Notes under the pieces: model-generated
Seen by the model: only the letters and a program-made list of their open reading frames with translations
Databases searched by the model: none
What the model was told of the DNA's origin: nothing
In this document: one piece after another, positions 9,234-22,871 of the stretch
Position numbering within the stretch: the first letter of the stretch is position 1
How the letters are laid out: the number at the start of each line of letters is the position of its first letter
Origin: Phylloscopus collybita
Taxonomy: Eukaryota; Chordata; Aves; Passeriformes; Phylloscopidae
DNA length: 64,000 nt
Assembly (NCBI GenBank): GCA_027886175.1
Contig: JAJNNQ010000137.1
Location: forward strand, 30,490,001-30,554,000
Direction of reading: 5' to 3'
Translations under genes and position numbers: made by a program

Positions 9234-9969
9234 TGTCTTGGTTTAGAAAGACAGGTATCTGCCAGGGAAACTGAGGTTCCCCTAGGATGGAGAATACCAA
9301 CCCCTCGCACCCCGACGAATTATAATTTTGCAATCAAGGGCTCTCAGGCAAAAAATGTTGGGAATAGGAATAACAGTTCTTTACTAGGAGGTATTAACAA
9401 TACAAATATGATAGGAAACAAAACCACCCAACCAACCAAACAAATAAACAAATAAACAATAATTTTAGAAGAAAACCCTGACAAAGTCAGAGTTTCAATC
9501 TGACCCTGTGATTCAGGATGTTGATAACAGTCCGAACGTAAACAGTCCAAACACTTCTGGAGTGGCAGACGTGATCCTGTTGGAGCAGAGATGATTCTGC
9601 GAAGAAACCGGTTCAGGGACGGCCAGGAGGGAGACAGGATGACGAGCACAGGAGACGAAGAAGCTCTTCCCACACCGCCACGAAGGAAGCGCCGCGCACC
9701 CCGCTCCTGCAGCAGGGCCGAACCACTCCTGCAGCAGGGCCGAACCCCTCCTGCAGCAGGGCCGAACCACTCCTGCAGCAGGGCCGAACCGCCAACCCCC
9801 GGCCACCCCCCCCTCCCCCCCACCCCCCACCGCCAGGGCATGAGATGTACAGAAATGCAAATGCACCGCACAGGCTGGGGAAGGTAACAATGGCCTATCA
9901 AGGTGGGTCATCAGGCCTCAAAACAGATGTAAATAGAATACACAAAACCCAGCTCCACAACCCAAGACA
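9234..9969 (-). repeat. 5' LTR of element 1
   Basis: This 736 bp LTR starts TGTCTTGG at 9969 on the minus strand and ends CCAAGACA at 9234. It differs from the 3' LTR at 9850 only, by my reading. It would drive transcription leftward through gag and pol. It contains the octamer (9855-9862), the G-rich tract (9796-9833) and the 22 bp minisatellite (9704-9791). I could not assign a confident TATA box or poly(A) signal. Confidence 0.95.
9704..9791. repeat. 22 bp minisatellite in the 5' LTR, four copies
   Basis: This has the same four units as at 3854-3941, with the same copy number and the same variant order. Identical arrays in both LTRs mean no copy-number change since integration. Confidence 0.95.
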
Positions 9970-9974
9970 GGATA
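9970..9974. repeat. Right target-site duplication (GGATA) of element 1
   Basis: GGATA directly follows the right LTR and matches 3379-3383. Confidence 0.93.
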
Positions 9975-12900
9975 TTTCAAGGAAGCTGCAATTTCCAGTA
10001 TAGTAAACTATTACATTATAAGCTGCGTAACAAAAGGAATTTATCCAAAATCTGATCTACATATGCAAATTTTTACCCAATGTAAATTGATTTTTGTCAC
10101 TGTTGATTTCTGATTTTATCAGTGATTACTTGAAAAACTGCATTTTGATGACATTTGAAATTACAGAAAAGTAGATCAATTGAAATAACTCCAAAGAGAT
10201 TGAGATTTCAAGTTTGTATAAGCAGATTTCTAATACTGATTAAAGCATTGAAAATTATAAAGTGCTTTCAGATAAAAAAAAATCATTTTCTTTAGTTAAA
10301 AATAAAATTATTTTTTATTGTTTAACATAAAATATTCAAAAATTTCTGCATATAGCTGTTGCTTTGAATAAGTCATAGAATCATAGAATTGCAGACTCAT
10401 AGAATCAGAAAGTGGTTTGGGTTGTAAGGGACCTTCAGAGGATCTTAAATTTTAGCCACATGATCTTGTTGCAGAAGGAGAGAAAACTGTGTGGGACAAT
10501 GCAAGTTATCAATTTCACAGTAGATAAGGTAGCAGAGACAGCATATTTTTAAGTGCCAGAAAAATACAAATATGAAGGCCTCACAAAAATCAAGATGGAG
10601 AACTGGTAACCCAGTTCCTCAGGGAATGAATAACTGTGACTTAACTGCTGCAAATTGTTAGTGCATGTTATAAGCCCATTTATTTCAAAATTATATAAAA
10701 GAGAAATTTACATTTTTTGGTAACTGAATAATTGATGAATACTTTCAGGTTTCAAAGTGCCAGGTTTGAGGGTTTGAAACCTTTTCTGCTGAGGAAATGT
10801 AAAATGTGTGGTTCTTTTAAAATTTCCCCATATGTTCATTAGCATATACATGGACAAGCTTTAGTTTTCTTTCATCTCTTAGACTACTGTGCCTTGATGT
10901 AAGGTATGTAGGTATCAGGGTGACCATATGAAGAGGAAAGAAGGTGGTTTAGCAAATGGAGATATGTATTGCCACTGAGGGGTTATCCATTTTCTTGCAT
11001 TTAAATACTTAAAATTATTTAACATCTCAATCCTGCTTTGTAATCAGTTAGTGTTTAAAAGACAAATATTATTTTAGTCATCAACTCCATCATTAATCCT
11101 TAATTTCTATTCAATTCAAGGTTAATCTAAGATTCTTGATGTGTCAAGGAACAAAACAGGGTTGACTTGTTTCTCAGAAGAATTGAGGACCTTAGAGAAT
11201 AAAATAGCAAAGCAAATGCTGAGAAATTCTCTCATTCAAATCCCATTCCCATGAATCATCTCTCTCTCTCTTGCTCTGTGAGCAAGATATATGTGATATA
11301 TGTGTCAGAGGAGAGAGGAAGTGAAAATAACCATTATTTCCTTGACTGCCATCTACTCATGCTATTTGACAGTACCTTTGAGTCATGAAGTAGAAAGTGT
11401 AAAATACATTTCTAAAGATTCAGGTTCCATGTGGTTTATATATATAATATTTATATTATAGAACAGCTATTTCAAATATTCTATTTGTATTCCTCAGAAA
11501 GACATTTCCTTTTTGGTGAAGCTGTGTCTCATTCTTTAGCTACTTAAATCTTTGGTGGCTCAAACAAATCCTTAAATTTGCAGAATTTGCAGTGGAGAAG
11601 ATAATATATCTGTAAGTATGTTTAGTCCTCCTTCCATTATTTAAACTATATATTTTTCAAATATCTATGTTGTGAAGTCAATAACTCTCTCTATCAGAGA
11701 AAGATATAAGTGGATGTCTAAATTATATTTTTCAGGCAGTTGTCCCCTTGCTTTGCTCATGCTGTGAGTCCAGGAAGAGCTGTGTTGCCCAAGCTGACTT
11801 GGAGACTATGAAGTGGACTGTCAAGTAAAGACTTGGAGACTGTCAAGTAGACTGTCAAGCATGAATTGCACCCACAGATCTTTCACTTTGTTCAAAACGT
11901 GTGAAGAGTAAGCTGAGGCCTGCCTCCAGAAGACTTTGGAAGTATAGTTGAGCATATTTTCTTGAATCTACCTGTGTGTTAAGTAACTAATTGAATAAAG
12001 AGTACAGCATTGTGTTGCCACTTACAGACAGTTTTGAAATACTATAGTCCTTCTACATAGATGTTGAGGGGGAAGGAATTAGGCTTAGGTTACCCTGAAA
12101 GATATCTGCTTTCCCTTGAAGTCTATTTAGAAATGTCTAAACTTAATGACAATTTTTGGGAACCCTCAGCTATCCCTAAGTTTGCAGAAGAAATCAAGAA
12201 ATCAAGAAATCAAGAAATCAAGTGTAGAGGATCTCTGTGTCATCATATTTGGCTTTTAGATACCATGGGCTGAACATTAGAGCTCTTTCCTTTTCCTGGT
12301 TCTCACTTGTCTTCTTAAGTGGAGCCATATTTCCAGTTAGTCTCCTAGACTTCCCAGAAAGAAGGGTGGAGAGCAAATATGCACAGGAGAACTTCACTGC
12401 TGTGGGGGACAGAGAACCCGCCTCGACTCAAGTTTCCTTTCTCATGACTTGTTTTTTGCTTTAGCTGATGGTTTAATGCAGAATGCAGAAATAGTGCTGG
12501 AAGTTAGAATAGGAATTCAAAATCTGCTCCCGTCATAATCAACTGCTGAACTACACAATCATGTGTCCTTTTGGTCCTTTGTTTGCTATGGTAAATCACA
12601 GGTTTAGAGACAGGCATCAACTCCTCACATGTCTCTAATGCTTAGCTAAATATCACCATGTCCCTACGTCAAGCAGTCCTGTATCACCCAGATACTGAAA
12701 CATGCATCTATCTTATGCACACATTTAAGAGGATAATTTAACATAATTTTGCAAACAAACACTAGACCAAGAAAAGCTCTTTAATTTTGGGAGGTCAGGT
12801 AGAAAATTAATTTCAGACAGGCCTGGTTTGTTCCACAATAGCTTGTTTCCTTGATCTAGGAAGACACTGAACATGGACTTCTGTGCCTTCTCATATGCAG

Positions 12901-15900
12901 TCTCATCCAGCTTGCTTACACAGGAACAGTTATACTTACAGAGATGCAAAATAGACATGCAGTGAAATCAGTTTGTTTAATGAAAGCCTTCTGGGTAATC
13001 CATGCTAAAAATGCAGTGAGTTTGGTGTAAATAGTGTAAGTCAGCCTGCATGTCCAGTGCTCCTACCACGTTTTTATACTAAAACCATTCCAACACCTCC
13101 TAGTTTAAACTATCAGAAAGTGTCCAGCACTCGGTATTTTTCCTCCAAAATGTTGTTATAGTACTCCAATGGTGAGACAAAAGGTGTTAGTTTAAAAAGC
13201 TCAAAGGCAGCCAGAAAGAGGACAGGTTCATACTCAGACACAAGCTACTGCTGTGGGGAGGCAGCTCCTTGCTGCAGATGGCAGCTCCCTGTCCACGCTG
13301 CCCAGCACAACTCTGGGCTCTCCTCTCTAGGAGAGCATGTCTTGGCTCTCTGTAGGTTTCCATCACTGCAATTGGTGATCTTACTCTTGCTTGTAATTCC
13401 TGCAAGATGCATCTTTTAAAGACCAAGGTATTTTGAAACATTTCTGTAACACCAGTGACATTATAAGAGATATTAGATTCCCTTTTCTTTTTAGAGATAT
13501 TTACAAATAATTTTTTAAAAATATTGAAAACACTGGATTGAGAATTAGATTGACTAAGACAATTAGAAAATAAACTATGTTTTTAGATAAAGGAAATATC
13601 ATATGCAGCCAGCAGGGCAGATGGCAGGAAACTTGGACCCTGATGTAAATTTTGAAGTTAAGAAACAGAGCTGCTAGGTGCAGTTTCAATTTCTTCCTTT
13701 TAGGGTTCAGCTGCAATAGAAGGATGACATTTTACAAAATATGAATATCTTATCTGTGTTAAGATGGCCCCAAAGGTGGGGTAAGAAGTGGAAACTCAAA
13801 AATACACCAAATGTACCAAATACAAGCTTTATTAAAGAGTGGGACAGTGCTGCTGGTGAACAAAATGAAGATGAAGGATGATAGCCAGAGATGTTGTAAA
13901 ACAATGGAAAAGGATTTGGGAGTTTCACATTAGAAATAGTGTTCATTTAGCACAAAGACAGCTTTGCATCTGACCAAAATATACTCTGCATGTTTGATGC
14001 AGGAAAAGACATGTTTATATTGCTTAATTGAAAAAAGGCTTTGGCACATGTTTTTCATGCAAACTGCAGGTCTTGAAAATCTTTGGAATGTGGTGCAACT
14101 CTAACAAATGTTTCCATGCATTTAAGTAGTCTGTTTTAAAGGCAAAACCAATCCTGGTATTCCTTTGCCACTGGCTTTAATAGATGACCATGTTGGAGAG
14201 GCTAGCACATGCCATGTAGAGGAACTGCTAGTGCCTGGCAAAAGCAGATTGGCATAGAGAAGTGTGACCTGGCAAAGAGCAGATCCTTTGCTAATGAATC
14301 AGCACAAGCAGTTCAGTTTGGACAGAAACAAACTATAAAATGCCAGCTCAGCAGGAACTTCTCCTCGAATACATCAAAGCTGTTCCTTTCTACATGACAC
14401 AGCTGCCTTCTTTCTAAGAATTTCTATGCCAGTATTCTTGTTTTCAAACAGTTTTTAAACGCATACAACCCCCACCCTGCCCTGAAGGTCCACAAATGAA
14501 TAAAAAAGGATATAAAAATTAGAAGCATCGAAATATTAAAAACATCAACCAAGCATCAAAATATTAAAATAATCAATCATGCAAAGCATGAGCATAGCTG
14601 GTTACAGTTTCCCATTGCTTATGTGATGATTATATTTAAAAAAATAGCTTTTTTTCTGAAGAAGTAGATATGTTGAACATTCTTATTTTCTCTTCTGAGT
14701 ATTTAACTATATTTTTCATAATGTTTGATTTCCTCTATAACTAAGCACTAAAGTACTAATATTATTTGCTTGAACTAGATTTCTAGTATAGTTTTGGTAT
14801 AGTTTTGCCTATTTCAGCAGATTGGGATAGAACAATCAGAAGTCATATCAGAACTAACACAATAGCTGAGCCAGCATTTCTGAGGCTATAGATTCTGAAA
14901 AGAATAAGAAAACAGCAGGTCAATGTGTTACTAATTATAGTAGTATGGTTTTGGTGTTGTGGCTGTGCAGTGAGTGGAAACCTATTAGTTCAAAGTTCGG
15001 CACCTTTGTAAGGGGCAGCCACAGCACACACTCAGAGACATGGGGCACTAAGCACTTGCTTCAGCCCTACAGCCTCATCTGGGTGCTGGGCAGGAGCAGG
15101 AGAGTGCTCTCAGCCACAGGGTACTCCCCAGCTGGGACAGTAGGTAGCAGAGGTTTGGACACTCCAAATCTAGGTCATCCCAGCTTGTTTCACACTGGGA
15201 GAATGGAAAAGTGGCACTGCCTACCTGTCGTAGAAAAGGCAGGAATGTTGTGTTGTCATGAGAATATCAGGCTTATGGGAAGGACACTGCTTGTGCTGGT
15301 GCAGAAGGAGGAAATGACAGAGTTGAGCAGTGTTTCTGGCCAAGCCAGGCTGGGTTTCCTTCTAAATTTCTCAGCAGTTTTGGCCCTATGTCTTCAGTAG
15401 AATTTAGGTGTTCTGGATTAGACCTGGGCATTGTATGGGTTAGTGATCTTCTGCAAAATACTATTTTTTTAATAATAACTAGAAGTATGCATTGATAAGA
15501 AGCTGCATTGGAAACTTGGACACGTCAACACCTAGGATGAGGTAGATACAACTGATAAGGTAAGCAGTGTACAATGGTTTTCTGGTTTTGCTGTTGATGT
15601 GCAACAGTACAAGGCAAATGGTTGCATCAGAGACAGGGGAGGGGGGATTCCATGCTCAGGGCCCCTGCTGAGAGCTTGGTGAGAAAGAAGCTCTTTGGCA
15701 TGTTTCATAAGTGTTCAAGCATCCAAGGCTGCTGCTATTGCTGTAGACTGCCTCTAAGATCTGCTGCACCCTAAGATCAGAGCACCACCTGTGGCTTCAG
15801 ACTGAATATTACAGAGAGCACATCACTCCTATGTGAAAGAGAAATCTTCTCTTGGTAACAAACCAGCTCTTGCCATTTTTGGGTAAGCAAAGCAAACTGT

Positions 15901-17336
15901 TTGTGAGATGTGAAGTACTTGTCCTGACGTCACAACTAGATCTGCTGAGACCATCTCTTGCTGTGCCAGAAAGAACCAAAATATGGCCTGGGAGATGTCC
16001 TAGAATGTCTATGAATATATGGAGCAAAACAGACTAGCAGGATGGAAGCTGTGAGACAGAGAGTTCTGTGAGGTACTGAGAAGAGGACACACAAGGAGAA
16101 GATTTTTTTTAAAGGTATACCATACAATATGCAGCAGTTAGGCAGAGGTGCATCTTCAGAGCAAGACTGAATTAGAGGCATTAAAGAACTCAGAATTCAG
16201 AGAGAAAATGAAGTAAATAATAAGCACATAAAAATGTACACTGTAGAAAGTACATTGAAAATACTCTCTTCCTGGGTATTCCTATGATTTTCTACCAGAT
16301 TAATTCAGCAACTACAACTTTTTTGAGAGCATTTAGGGTCCAAAAATGAAAAGACCCTCCATAAAGTAGCTTCTTGGACTTACCTTGCTTGACAAAGCCA
16401 AGTCTCCTTCAAATTCAACCAGGTCCAAATATTGATGGTTGTTTTTTTACTATAATGACTTCATAAGAAATGAGAAGTTCAAGTTGAGATCCCTACTTAG
16501 CCAATTCTCTACTGAGCTTTGGTCAGTTCAAATCTCAATCCCCTGCTGCCCAAAGCCTCTTCCAAAATTTGGGTATTAATCATGGCAAAAGGAGTGGAAG
16601 GCAGGGAGGATATTAAAGCAAAGGTTACTTTTTTATGAGTCCAAGAGGAGAGGAATAAGAGGGTCATGAGGGGCCTAGAGGCTGTATCTCAAGTGTTTGA
16701 CTTGAAATTATTGCAAAATCACTGTTTAGAGCTGGAACTGTAACATTCACACCCTCCTTTTCTTAAAGTAGGCATTTAGAGTAAATCTGATTTCAGTTCT
16801 TCAACATATTAATCCTCCAAATACAAAGATGGGGACAAAAAATAGCTGCCTTCTCACAGCCAGTATGTGAAACTAAATTCTTGAATGTGTATGAGGGTCT
16901 CAGATAGGATTCTGAATTTTTCACACTGTGGTCAGTTGGGAGGAAAAGATCCAATCTCTCTATAAATAAGGCTTTGAAGCAGCAGGCAGCTAGTAAGGAA
17001 AAAACAAAATATTTAAGAACTGCTCGTGGTTTTGCAGCAATCTATTATTAAAACAAAATGTAAGTGATAATACTGTGACAAAGAGTGTGAAATTATAAAA
17101 GTCTTTACTAGATACAACATACAATTTTTTTAGCACTTTATCTCTCTGAACCAATGAATGAGCTAAATTCTGCTTTTCTGAGAGGACTGCTTAAAAAATA
17201 CTCTCTTAGAATATGTTCCACTGTTGATAATTAAAACCAGTCAAATGTCCTGAAAATCCAAAAATGTCTGTGTTCTTATCCAAAAAGGATGGTTGGCACA
17301 ATCCTGTCAACATGCCTTTTCTGATAAATTGCTTTG
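9975..17336. other. Gene-free AT-rich DNA
   Basis: No gene was recognised. Apart from a short CR1 tail near 10.4 kb (listed separately), I see a four-copy 8 bp repeat AAGAAATC at 12188-12219 and a short partial duplication around 11796-11859 (two copies of GACTTGGAGACT plus repeated GACTGTCAAG). A 151-codon frame at 14945-15400 (plus strand) has no recognisable domain and no gene context. Confidence 0.55.
10375..10446 (-). repeat. CR1 LINE 3' tail fragment
   Basis: The segment has the avian CR1 end in reverse complement: repeated ATAGAATC units followed by TTTGGGTTGTAAGGGACCTT. Only about 70 bases remain, consistent with the usual 5' truncation of CR1. It is non-coding. Confidence 0.8.
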
Positions 17337-17513
17337 GGCACTGGAATGGTCTGCCCAGGGAGTGGTGGAGTCACCATCCCTGGAGGGGTTTATAAAAAGA
17401 CTGGACGTGGCAGTCAATGCCATGGTTTAGTTGATAAGGTGGTGCTAGGTCATAGGTTAGATTTGATGATCTCCAAGCTTTTTTCCAATCTAGTTAACTC
17501 TGTGATTCTGTGA
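17337..17513 (+). repeat. CR1 LINE 3' fragment
   Basis: The plus-strand fragment contains the CR1 3' block CTGCCCAGGGAGTGGTGGAG and CCATCCCTGGAGGGGTTT. It ends in a degraded ATTCTGTGA tail. It has clear mutations relative to the consensus I know, so it is not recent. Non-coding. Confidence 0.85.
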
Positions 17514-19667
17514 TGTAAAGTGATAAGCAAGAAATTGTGGTGTCCCTTCAGGAAGATAGAGGTTGCATCTTTTTCTGTACAAAAACATGCCTTTGTGTAG
17601 CTACACATGCCTGAGTTCTCATACTCACTCACTCTGCCCACTGGCATATAGTTATGCAACACATAAATATTTAATCTGCTTTATAGTGGAGTGGTCACAC
17701 AGGAGGTAATATTTAAGGACATAGAAGGTCTTGTGACAGATGGGATCACAGATAAGGAATAAAGGCACATTTACTGATGGTCAGAAGCTCCTTAAAAGAA
17801 AATGTAAGACAGCATTCCTGAGAACCACCTACCTCCAATTCACTCAGTATTTCATGAATGGCCTTGTTTATAGAAGTGCTTGAAAAAATTTAACCTGTCT
17901 CACTTGTTTACACACAAATTACAGCTCTACCTTCATAAAATCTCTCCTTTTTGAAAGCTCCCTTTAGCACCCAGTACACTTTTATATATCAATTATTTTT
18001 TAGTAGCCCAGAACAGTTTCACGAATCAAGCAGTGAACCGAAAATGTCTGCATTCATTACATTAGGTGATTCTCTTGTTCCATTCCACCAGGATGAAGTA
18101 TTTGGTATATTTATATAAATTTATATTCATTCGCTGGAAACTGTCAGCAACATCTGGTGGACTTTGGGGTCTCTTCACTTAAATGTCCCTGTGGCACTGG
18201 TGGCCCAGAAAAATCTGTCCTCTCTTCCCTGGGAGGATTCAGAGGAAGGGACATGAGGAGGAAGGGCTCTGAAAGGTACAGCTTCTGGCTGCAGCTTGCT
18301 CTCATGCAAAACGACCAGAGGGACCAAAATTACATGGGACACAAAGCCAACACTACTTAAATAAAAAGCAACTCTGCCCCTGTTTGAATGCTCCCCTCCT
18401 CCCTCTAAAAATCACAGATAATGCAGTTTATTTGTTCCCTCAGTGCATGAATGAGGTTTTCTGGTGAGAAAGGTCTGGCTGAAGCCCTATCCATACGGGA
18501 TAGAAAAGATACTGATGGATGGGGAAAAGAAATAACTTCGGATATGAAGATATGCTGCATAATAGAACCTTCTACATACTATGCCTTTGTACTGTCCTCA
18601 AGGTCTTCCAGATTCCTAGACATTCTTCCGTGGCTAAAATCCTCTTTTCACTTGCCTGTTAGTATTTACAAGTTTCTGACATAAAGCTCACCTTTGTGTA
18701 TATGTGGTCAGGCTGTTGTGTTGTGTTTGGTTTGGAGCTAACCTTGCCTGCCACTGAGGTAAATGAAAGGTCATCCATCCACTATTCTATGTTTCTTCTG
18801 GCTGGCAGGGAATTCAAAGAGTGGAGAATTTTAACTACTTATTGAGCTAACATAGCTTAATCCAGTTCTTATGCTGCCATTGCTGGAGAGATAATACAAC
18901 ATCTGAACTTCTTGTTAATACTTTCAATATCAGAAGTCTAGGTGTGGGACAATTATGGCAGAAAGAGCATGTGATTTAACTTTATTTGTGGAGCTGCTGA
19001 AATTTCTTCATCTTCACAGTGTAACAGAGCTCATACTGTCCCTTGGAGTAATGAATAAGAGCATCTGTTGTGCATAAATGCAGTGCTGAAAATAGTAGAA
19101 AGTTCAGTCTTCTGTGCTTTGGTTTGGAAAAGAGCCAGTCACCACTTAAGATGAGAGAAGACACCTTGAGGAGAATGTTTCACAGGTGAAGGCAGGAGAG
19201 GACTGTAGTCCTCCACTGGAGTATCCTGCAAAGAAAAGATGATGCAAGTAATTTCAAAGGAGAATTTCTTTGTTATTACAGAAATGGAGATAAAAACATT
19301 GTTAATTCACAGGAGAATAAATTTAATTTTGTAATTTTTTTTTCTGAATTCATTAAAAGCCTGCAGCCCTCCTCAGGTGTTGCAGTTTCTCTGAGTTTGC
19401 ATGAAAAATGAAGCTTCTAGCCTGACAGAGCGTCAACTAGTGGCAGAATAGCAGCTCAGCAGTAGTTATTTTCCCCTCTTCTGAAAACTGCCTTCCATTT
19501 TGTTTGTCTTGTTTTTTCCACTTTCTCCCTCAATACTTTTTCCACCACTTAATTCTGATTTGACATATCTGTGCTGACAGAGAAGTTAAGATTGATGACC
19601 TCTTATGTTCTTCTGGTCAGAGAAGATGAATCAAACTAAGTTGTTTTACTAGTTAATAGAAACAGCC

Positions 19668-19713
<46 letters not shown>

Positions 19714-22635
19714 ACAGCAAAGAAGTTCAGGGAGCAAAGAATAAAGAATGACAGGGAAGGCAGTTGGATGTTAATGTGGTGGTGATTGCTGAAAAATAAA
19801 GGTAGCTATGGGCAACGTGCCAGTTTGTTCAGACTGAGACTTAGCTCTTGGTTCGGGAGGAACTATCTGATTTTTTAAAGTTCATAACATACACAGCTCT
19901 CAATTTGCTTTTGTAACAAGAACTGATATGATTTTAAATAGCCAAGTTATTTTTACTTTTATAATTGATACTGGGTTTATTTCTTGTCCTCTTCCATTCA
20001 ATGTCAGTTGAGGAACATGTGATCCTTGGAGATCAAGCCAGAGTTGTAGATAATAAATCCATTAAGCCTGTCATTTTTTGATTTTTGTGGAACATGCCTG
20101 AGAAGGCTAGGAAAAAACCCACAACAGAATAAACCCATGTATTTCTAAGCACTGATACAAAAATTGCTACTTTTTTTGACTAGTATTTTTTCCTGTTTTT
20201 GAAAGATTCCTGTTTGGAGCAGTCTTATCAGAGACGATTTACTGCAACATCAGATTGCTGCAGGATTTGAGAGATCCCACTGCAGATATCAGAAAGAGCA
20301 ATCCCAGGCCCTATCATAGGGATTGCATAGGTTCTTCTATCTCTAGTGACAGTGGTCAAAACCCTGAAGAGTTCACTGTGCTTCGTGCTGGCAGGAAACA
20401 CCCATGCAATCTCCAACACATTTTAAATGTTTCTTTTTCTTCTTTTTCAAGAGGTGAGTTTCCAGGCATTGGGAGGCAATGTGTCAGTATGTGCTGCACG
20501 TCCCCCAGAAGGAATCCATCATGCATTGACTTCAAAGTGACTAGGCAGGGAGGATGCTGTTCTCCTATTCCCACATCTTCATGTAGTTCAGCATGCAGGT
20601 GCACATGGCTTGTGTGTACTTGCACAGCTAAATTATGCTTTATTTCCAGGAAAATCACCACTGGTTTGTAGGTCTTGTTTCACAGATAGGGAGTCTTCTA
20701 CAACTGGCTGCAGAAGCTGTGTTCTTACTCCCATTTCACTCACTTGTCCCATTCTGTTCTACCACAAATCTAGGCTGGACTGCAGCCCCCACCTGCCAAC
20801 AGCACCAAGAGATTTCTGGTTCTCTTTCCTCCACCTTCAGGCCTACTTCTTATGCCTTAGGTGTCTCTTGAACTTTTGTGTTTGCCCTTTACCAAAATAT
20901 TTCCTTTAAAGCCACTTTTTAAAAACAATTCTATTTTTAGGGAGGTGCATGGAATTAGTGGTCTAGGGTACAGTCGAAGCAAATAAACTACCCACAGACA
21001 CATGCTCCCTTGCTAGCTAGAGTACTTAAGAGGTGTCATGCAGAGGTGAAACACAAAAATTATTAAAGATATTTAAATAGAGATATATTTGTGTTTCCAA
21101 GCAGAAGTTCTGATGAGTTGCTTCACAGTCTAATCACATGCATTTTGAGGATAGTAAAGCAGGATCTGATTAAATTCCATGTATATTCTGTGATTTTGTG
21201 ATTTCAAGTTCTGGATTAGTGCTGACATCTGCTGTTTATTCTTGCTAAATACATACAACACAGGATGGGGAATTGCTGCCTGTATGCTTTGTGCTGACTT
21301 AGTTTCATGTTTTATTTCTTACAAGGTAACACAGATAGAAATCAAACAGTACAGAAAATCTCCATGGGTCAATAACTATCCATATGGAATTTTGAGCCAT
21401 GAAATAAGGACCAGACAACAAAGATGAAACTGAATTTTTATCCTTATAAATGACTGATAATGCTTCTAATGAGGAAAGGGATTGAGATAGGTAACCTAAG
21501 GAAGGAAGCTGTCCATGTACAGGGTAGATATTTAGCCTGGAAAGTCCTTAGTGCAGGGATTCCTTTTCTGTTACAATTTCTGTTACCACTTTTCTGTTAC
21601 TCTTTCTACAGGAGTCCCTAAAATGCTGGGCTCCTAATCCACAGCTGGTATAGCCAGCTACTGCTGCAGAGGAAAGGGGTTATAACAGCAGTGCAAGAGC
21701 CCTGTGTCCTCATTCTGCTTGTCTGCTCTGAGTTCAGACCCGGCAGCACCAGTTCAGGGAGTTCCAGCCTGGCCACAAGCATGGCTATCACTCTAAGGCA
21801 CCAGGGCAGGTGTCACCACTCAGTGTTCCCGGGATTTGCAAGAAAGAGCTGCTGGGAGACAACAGCTGCTTTCATATATGTTGTTCTATGTCTTCCATGG
21901 CCATTAGTCATTGCTGGGCTGGATCAACAGTACTTTATATGCTTTGTATTGCCTGGGAGCCTTAATTCTTCCTGCTCCTGCCAGTCACCCTCCCTTCTAA
22001 CATCAACCAAAACAATTGTGGGGGGAAAAAGCCGTTTTAGAGATTTGTAATGAGATTTTCTCATTATAAAAGATATCAGGGAGAATTTAAGGGTGGGAGG
22101 TTTGGTGGAAATCCCAGATTTATCACAGTATTGCAACAAAAAACACTTTATGTTTCTGCTCTCCAATGAAAGAAAATCCTTCACTTAAACTAAATGACCC
22201 TGTGCACTGCTCCAAATACAGCCATAGCAGCTGTCAATTGTTTTCCTTCCACAAGGTGTGGAATTAAGCACACAAACATTCACAGTTTTTGGATTTGTTT
22301 ACTATGATTACTATCATGAGTCAAAGGGAAGCAAAATTTTCAGGTCAGCTTTAAAATCAGAAGCGCTTTAAAATAACATTTAAATAATTTTTATCTGTGT
22401 TGTGGTATTCCAGTCCATTACAGTTTCCCTTTTCTAAACATTTTTTTTCTTGTAAAATGCTTCATTCCCTGTCCCACAAACCCAGAGTCTGACTTTTTCA
22501 AAGATTTGCAATTAAACTGGGAGAATTGGCAAAAGAGTGCTTCCCAAAGTGTAATGCTAACTACTGATGTCATTGCTGAGGGTAAGGTTTCTGTAGTCTC
22601 TGGTGTTGGTCCTATTAATGGTTTTAAAATAAAAG
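17514..22635. other. Gene-free DNA
   Basis: No gene or intact repeat was recognised. Frames of about 100-138 codons around 20255-20671 lie on both strands and look like chance. The only clear low-complexity feature is the poly-T listed separately. Confidence 0.55.
19671..19706. repeat. Poly-T tract, 36 bases
   Basis: There is an uninterrupted run of 36 T. It could be the remnant poly(A) tail of a minus-strand retrocopy, but the sequence on its right (19707 onward) shows nothing I recognise and no flanking duplication. A plain mononucleotide expansion is as likely. Confidence 0.9.
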
Positions 22636-22871
22636 AGAATAGATTTGTATTAGATAAAGGAAGGAATTCTTTGCTATGAGGGTGATGAGACACTAGAACT
22701 GCTTGCCTAGAGATGCTGTGGATGCCCCATCCCTGGAAGTGTTCAAGACAATGCTGGTTGGGCCTTTCAGAAATGTAGTCTAGTGGAAGGGGTCTCTGCC
22801 CATGGCAGGGGTTTTGACTAGATGAAATTCAAAGGTCCCTTGCAACCTGAAAAAATTCCATGGTTCTATTA
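22636..22871 (+). repeat. CR1 LINE 3' fragment
   Basis: The plus-strand CR1 3' region includes GATGCCCCATCCCTGGAAGT and AAAGGTCCCTTGCAACCTGA, followed by a decayed ATGGTTCTATT tail. It is about 235 bases, 5' truncated and non-coding. Confidence 0.87.

Larger units (their letters stand above)
3384..9969 (-). mobile_element. Complete ERV-L-like endogenous retrovirus (element 1), minus strand
   Basis: This is a full-length provirus of 6,586 bp read on the minus strand. In order it has a 5' LTR (9234-9969), primer binding site, gag, in-frame UAG, pol, polypurine tract and 3' LTR (3384-4119). No env is present: only 79 bases separate the pol stop from the 3' LTR. The LTR ends are perfect 8-base inverted repeats (TGTCTTGG and CCAAGACA). 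The RT motifs (LPQGW, SPTICHGL, YIDD) and lack of env place it near the ERV-L group by recognition; a tree has not been made. The two LTRs differ at one site by eye (position 4000 T, 9850 C) and both long ORFs are open, so the insertion is young. Confidence 0.95.

Noticed and set aside
14945..15400. 151-codon plus-strand frame
   Set aside because: It is the longest non-viral frame in the left half but has no recognised domain, no splice or promoter context and ordinary composition. Likely chance.
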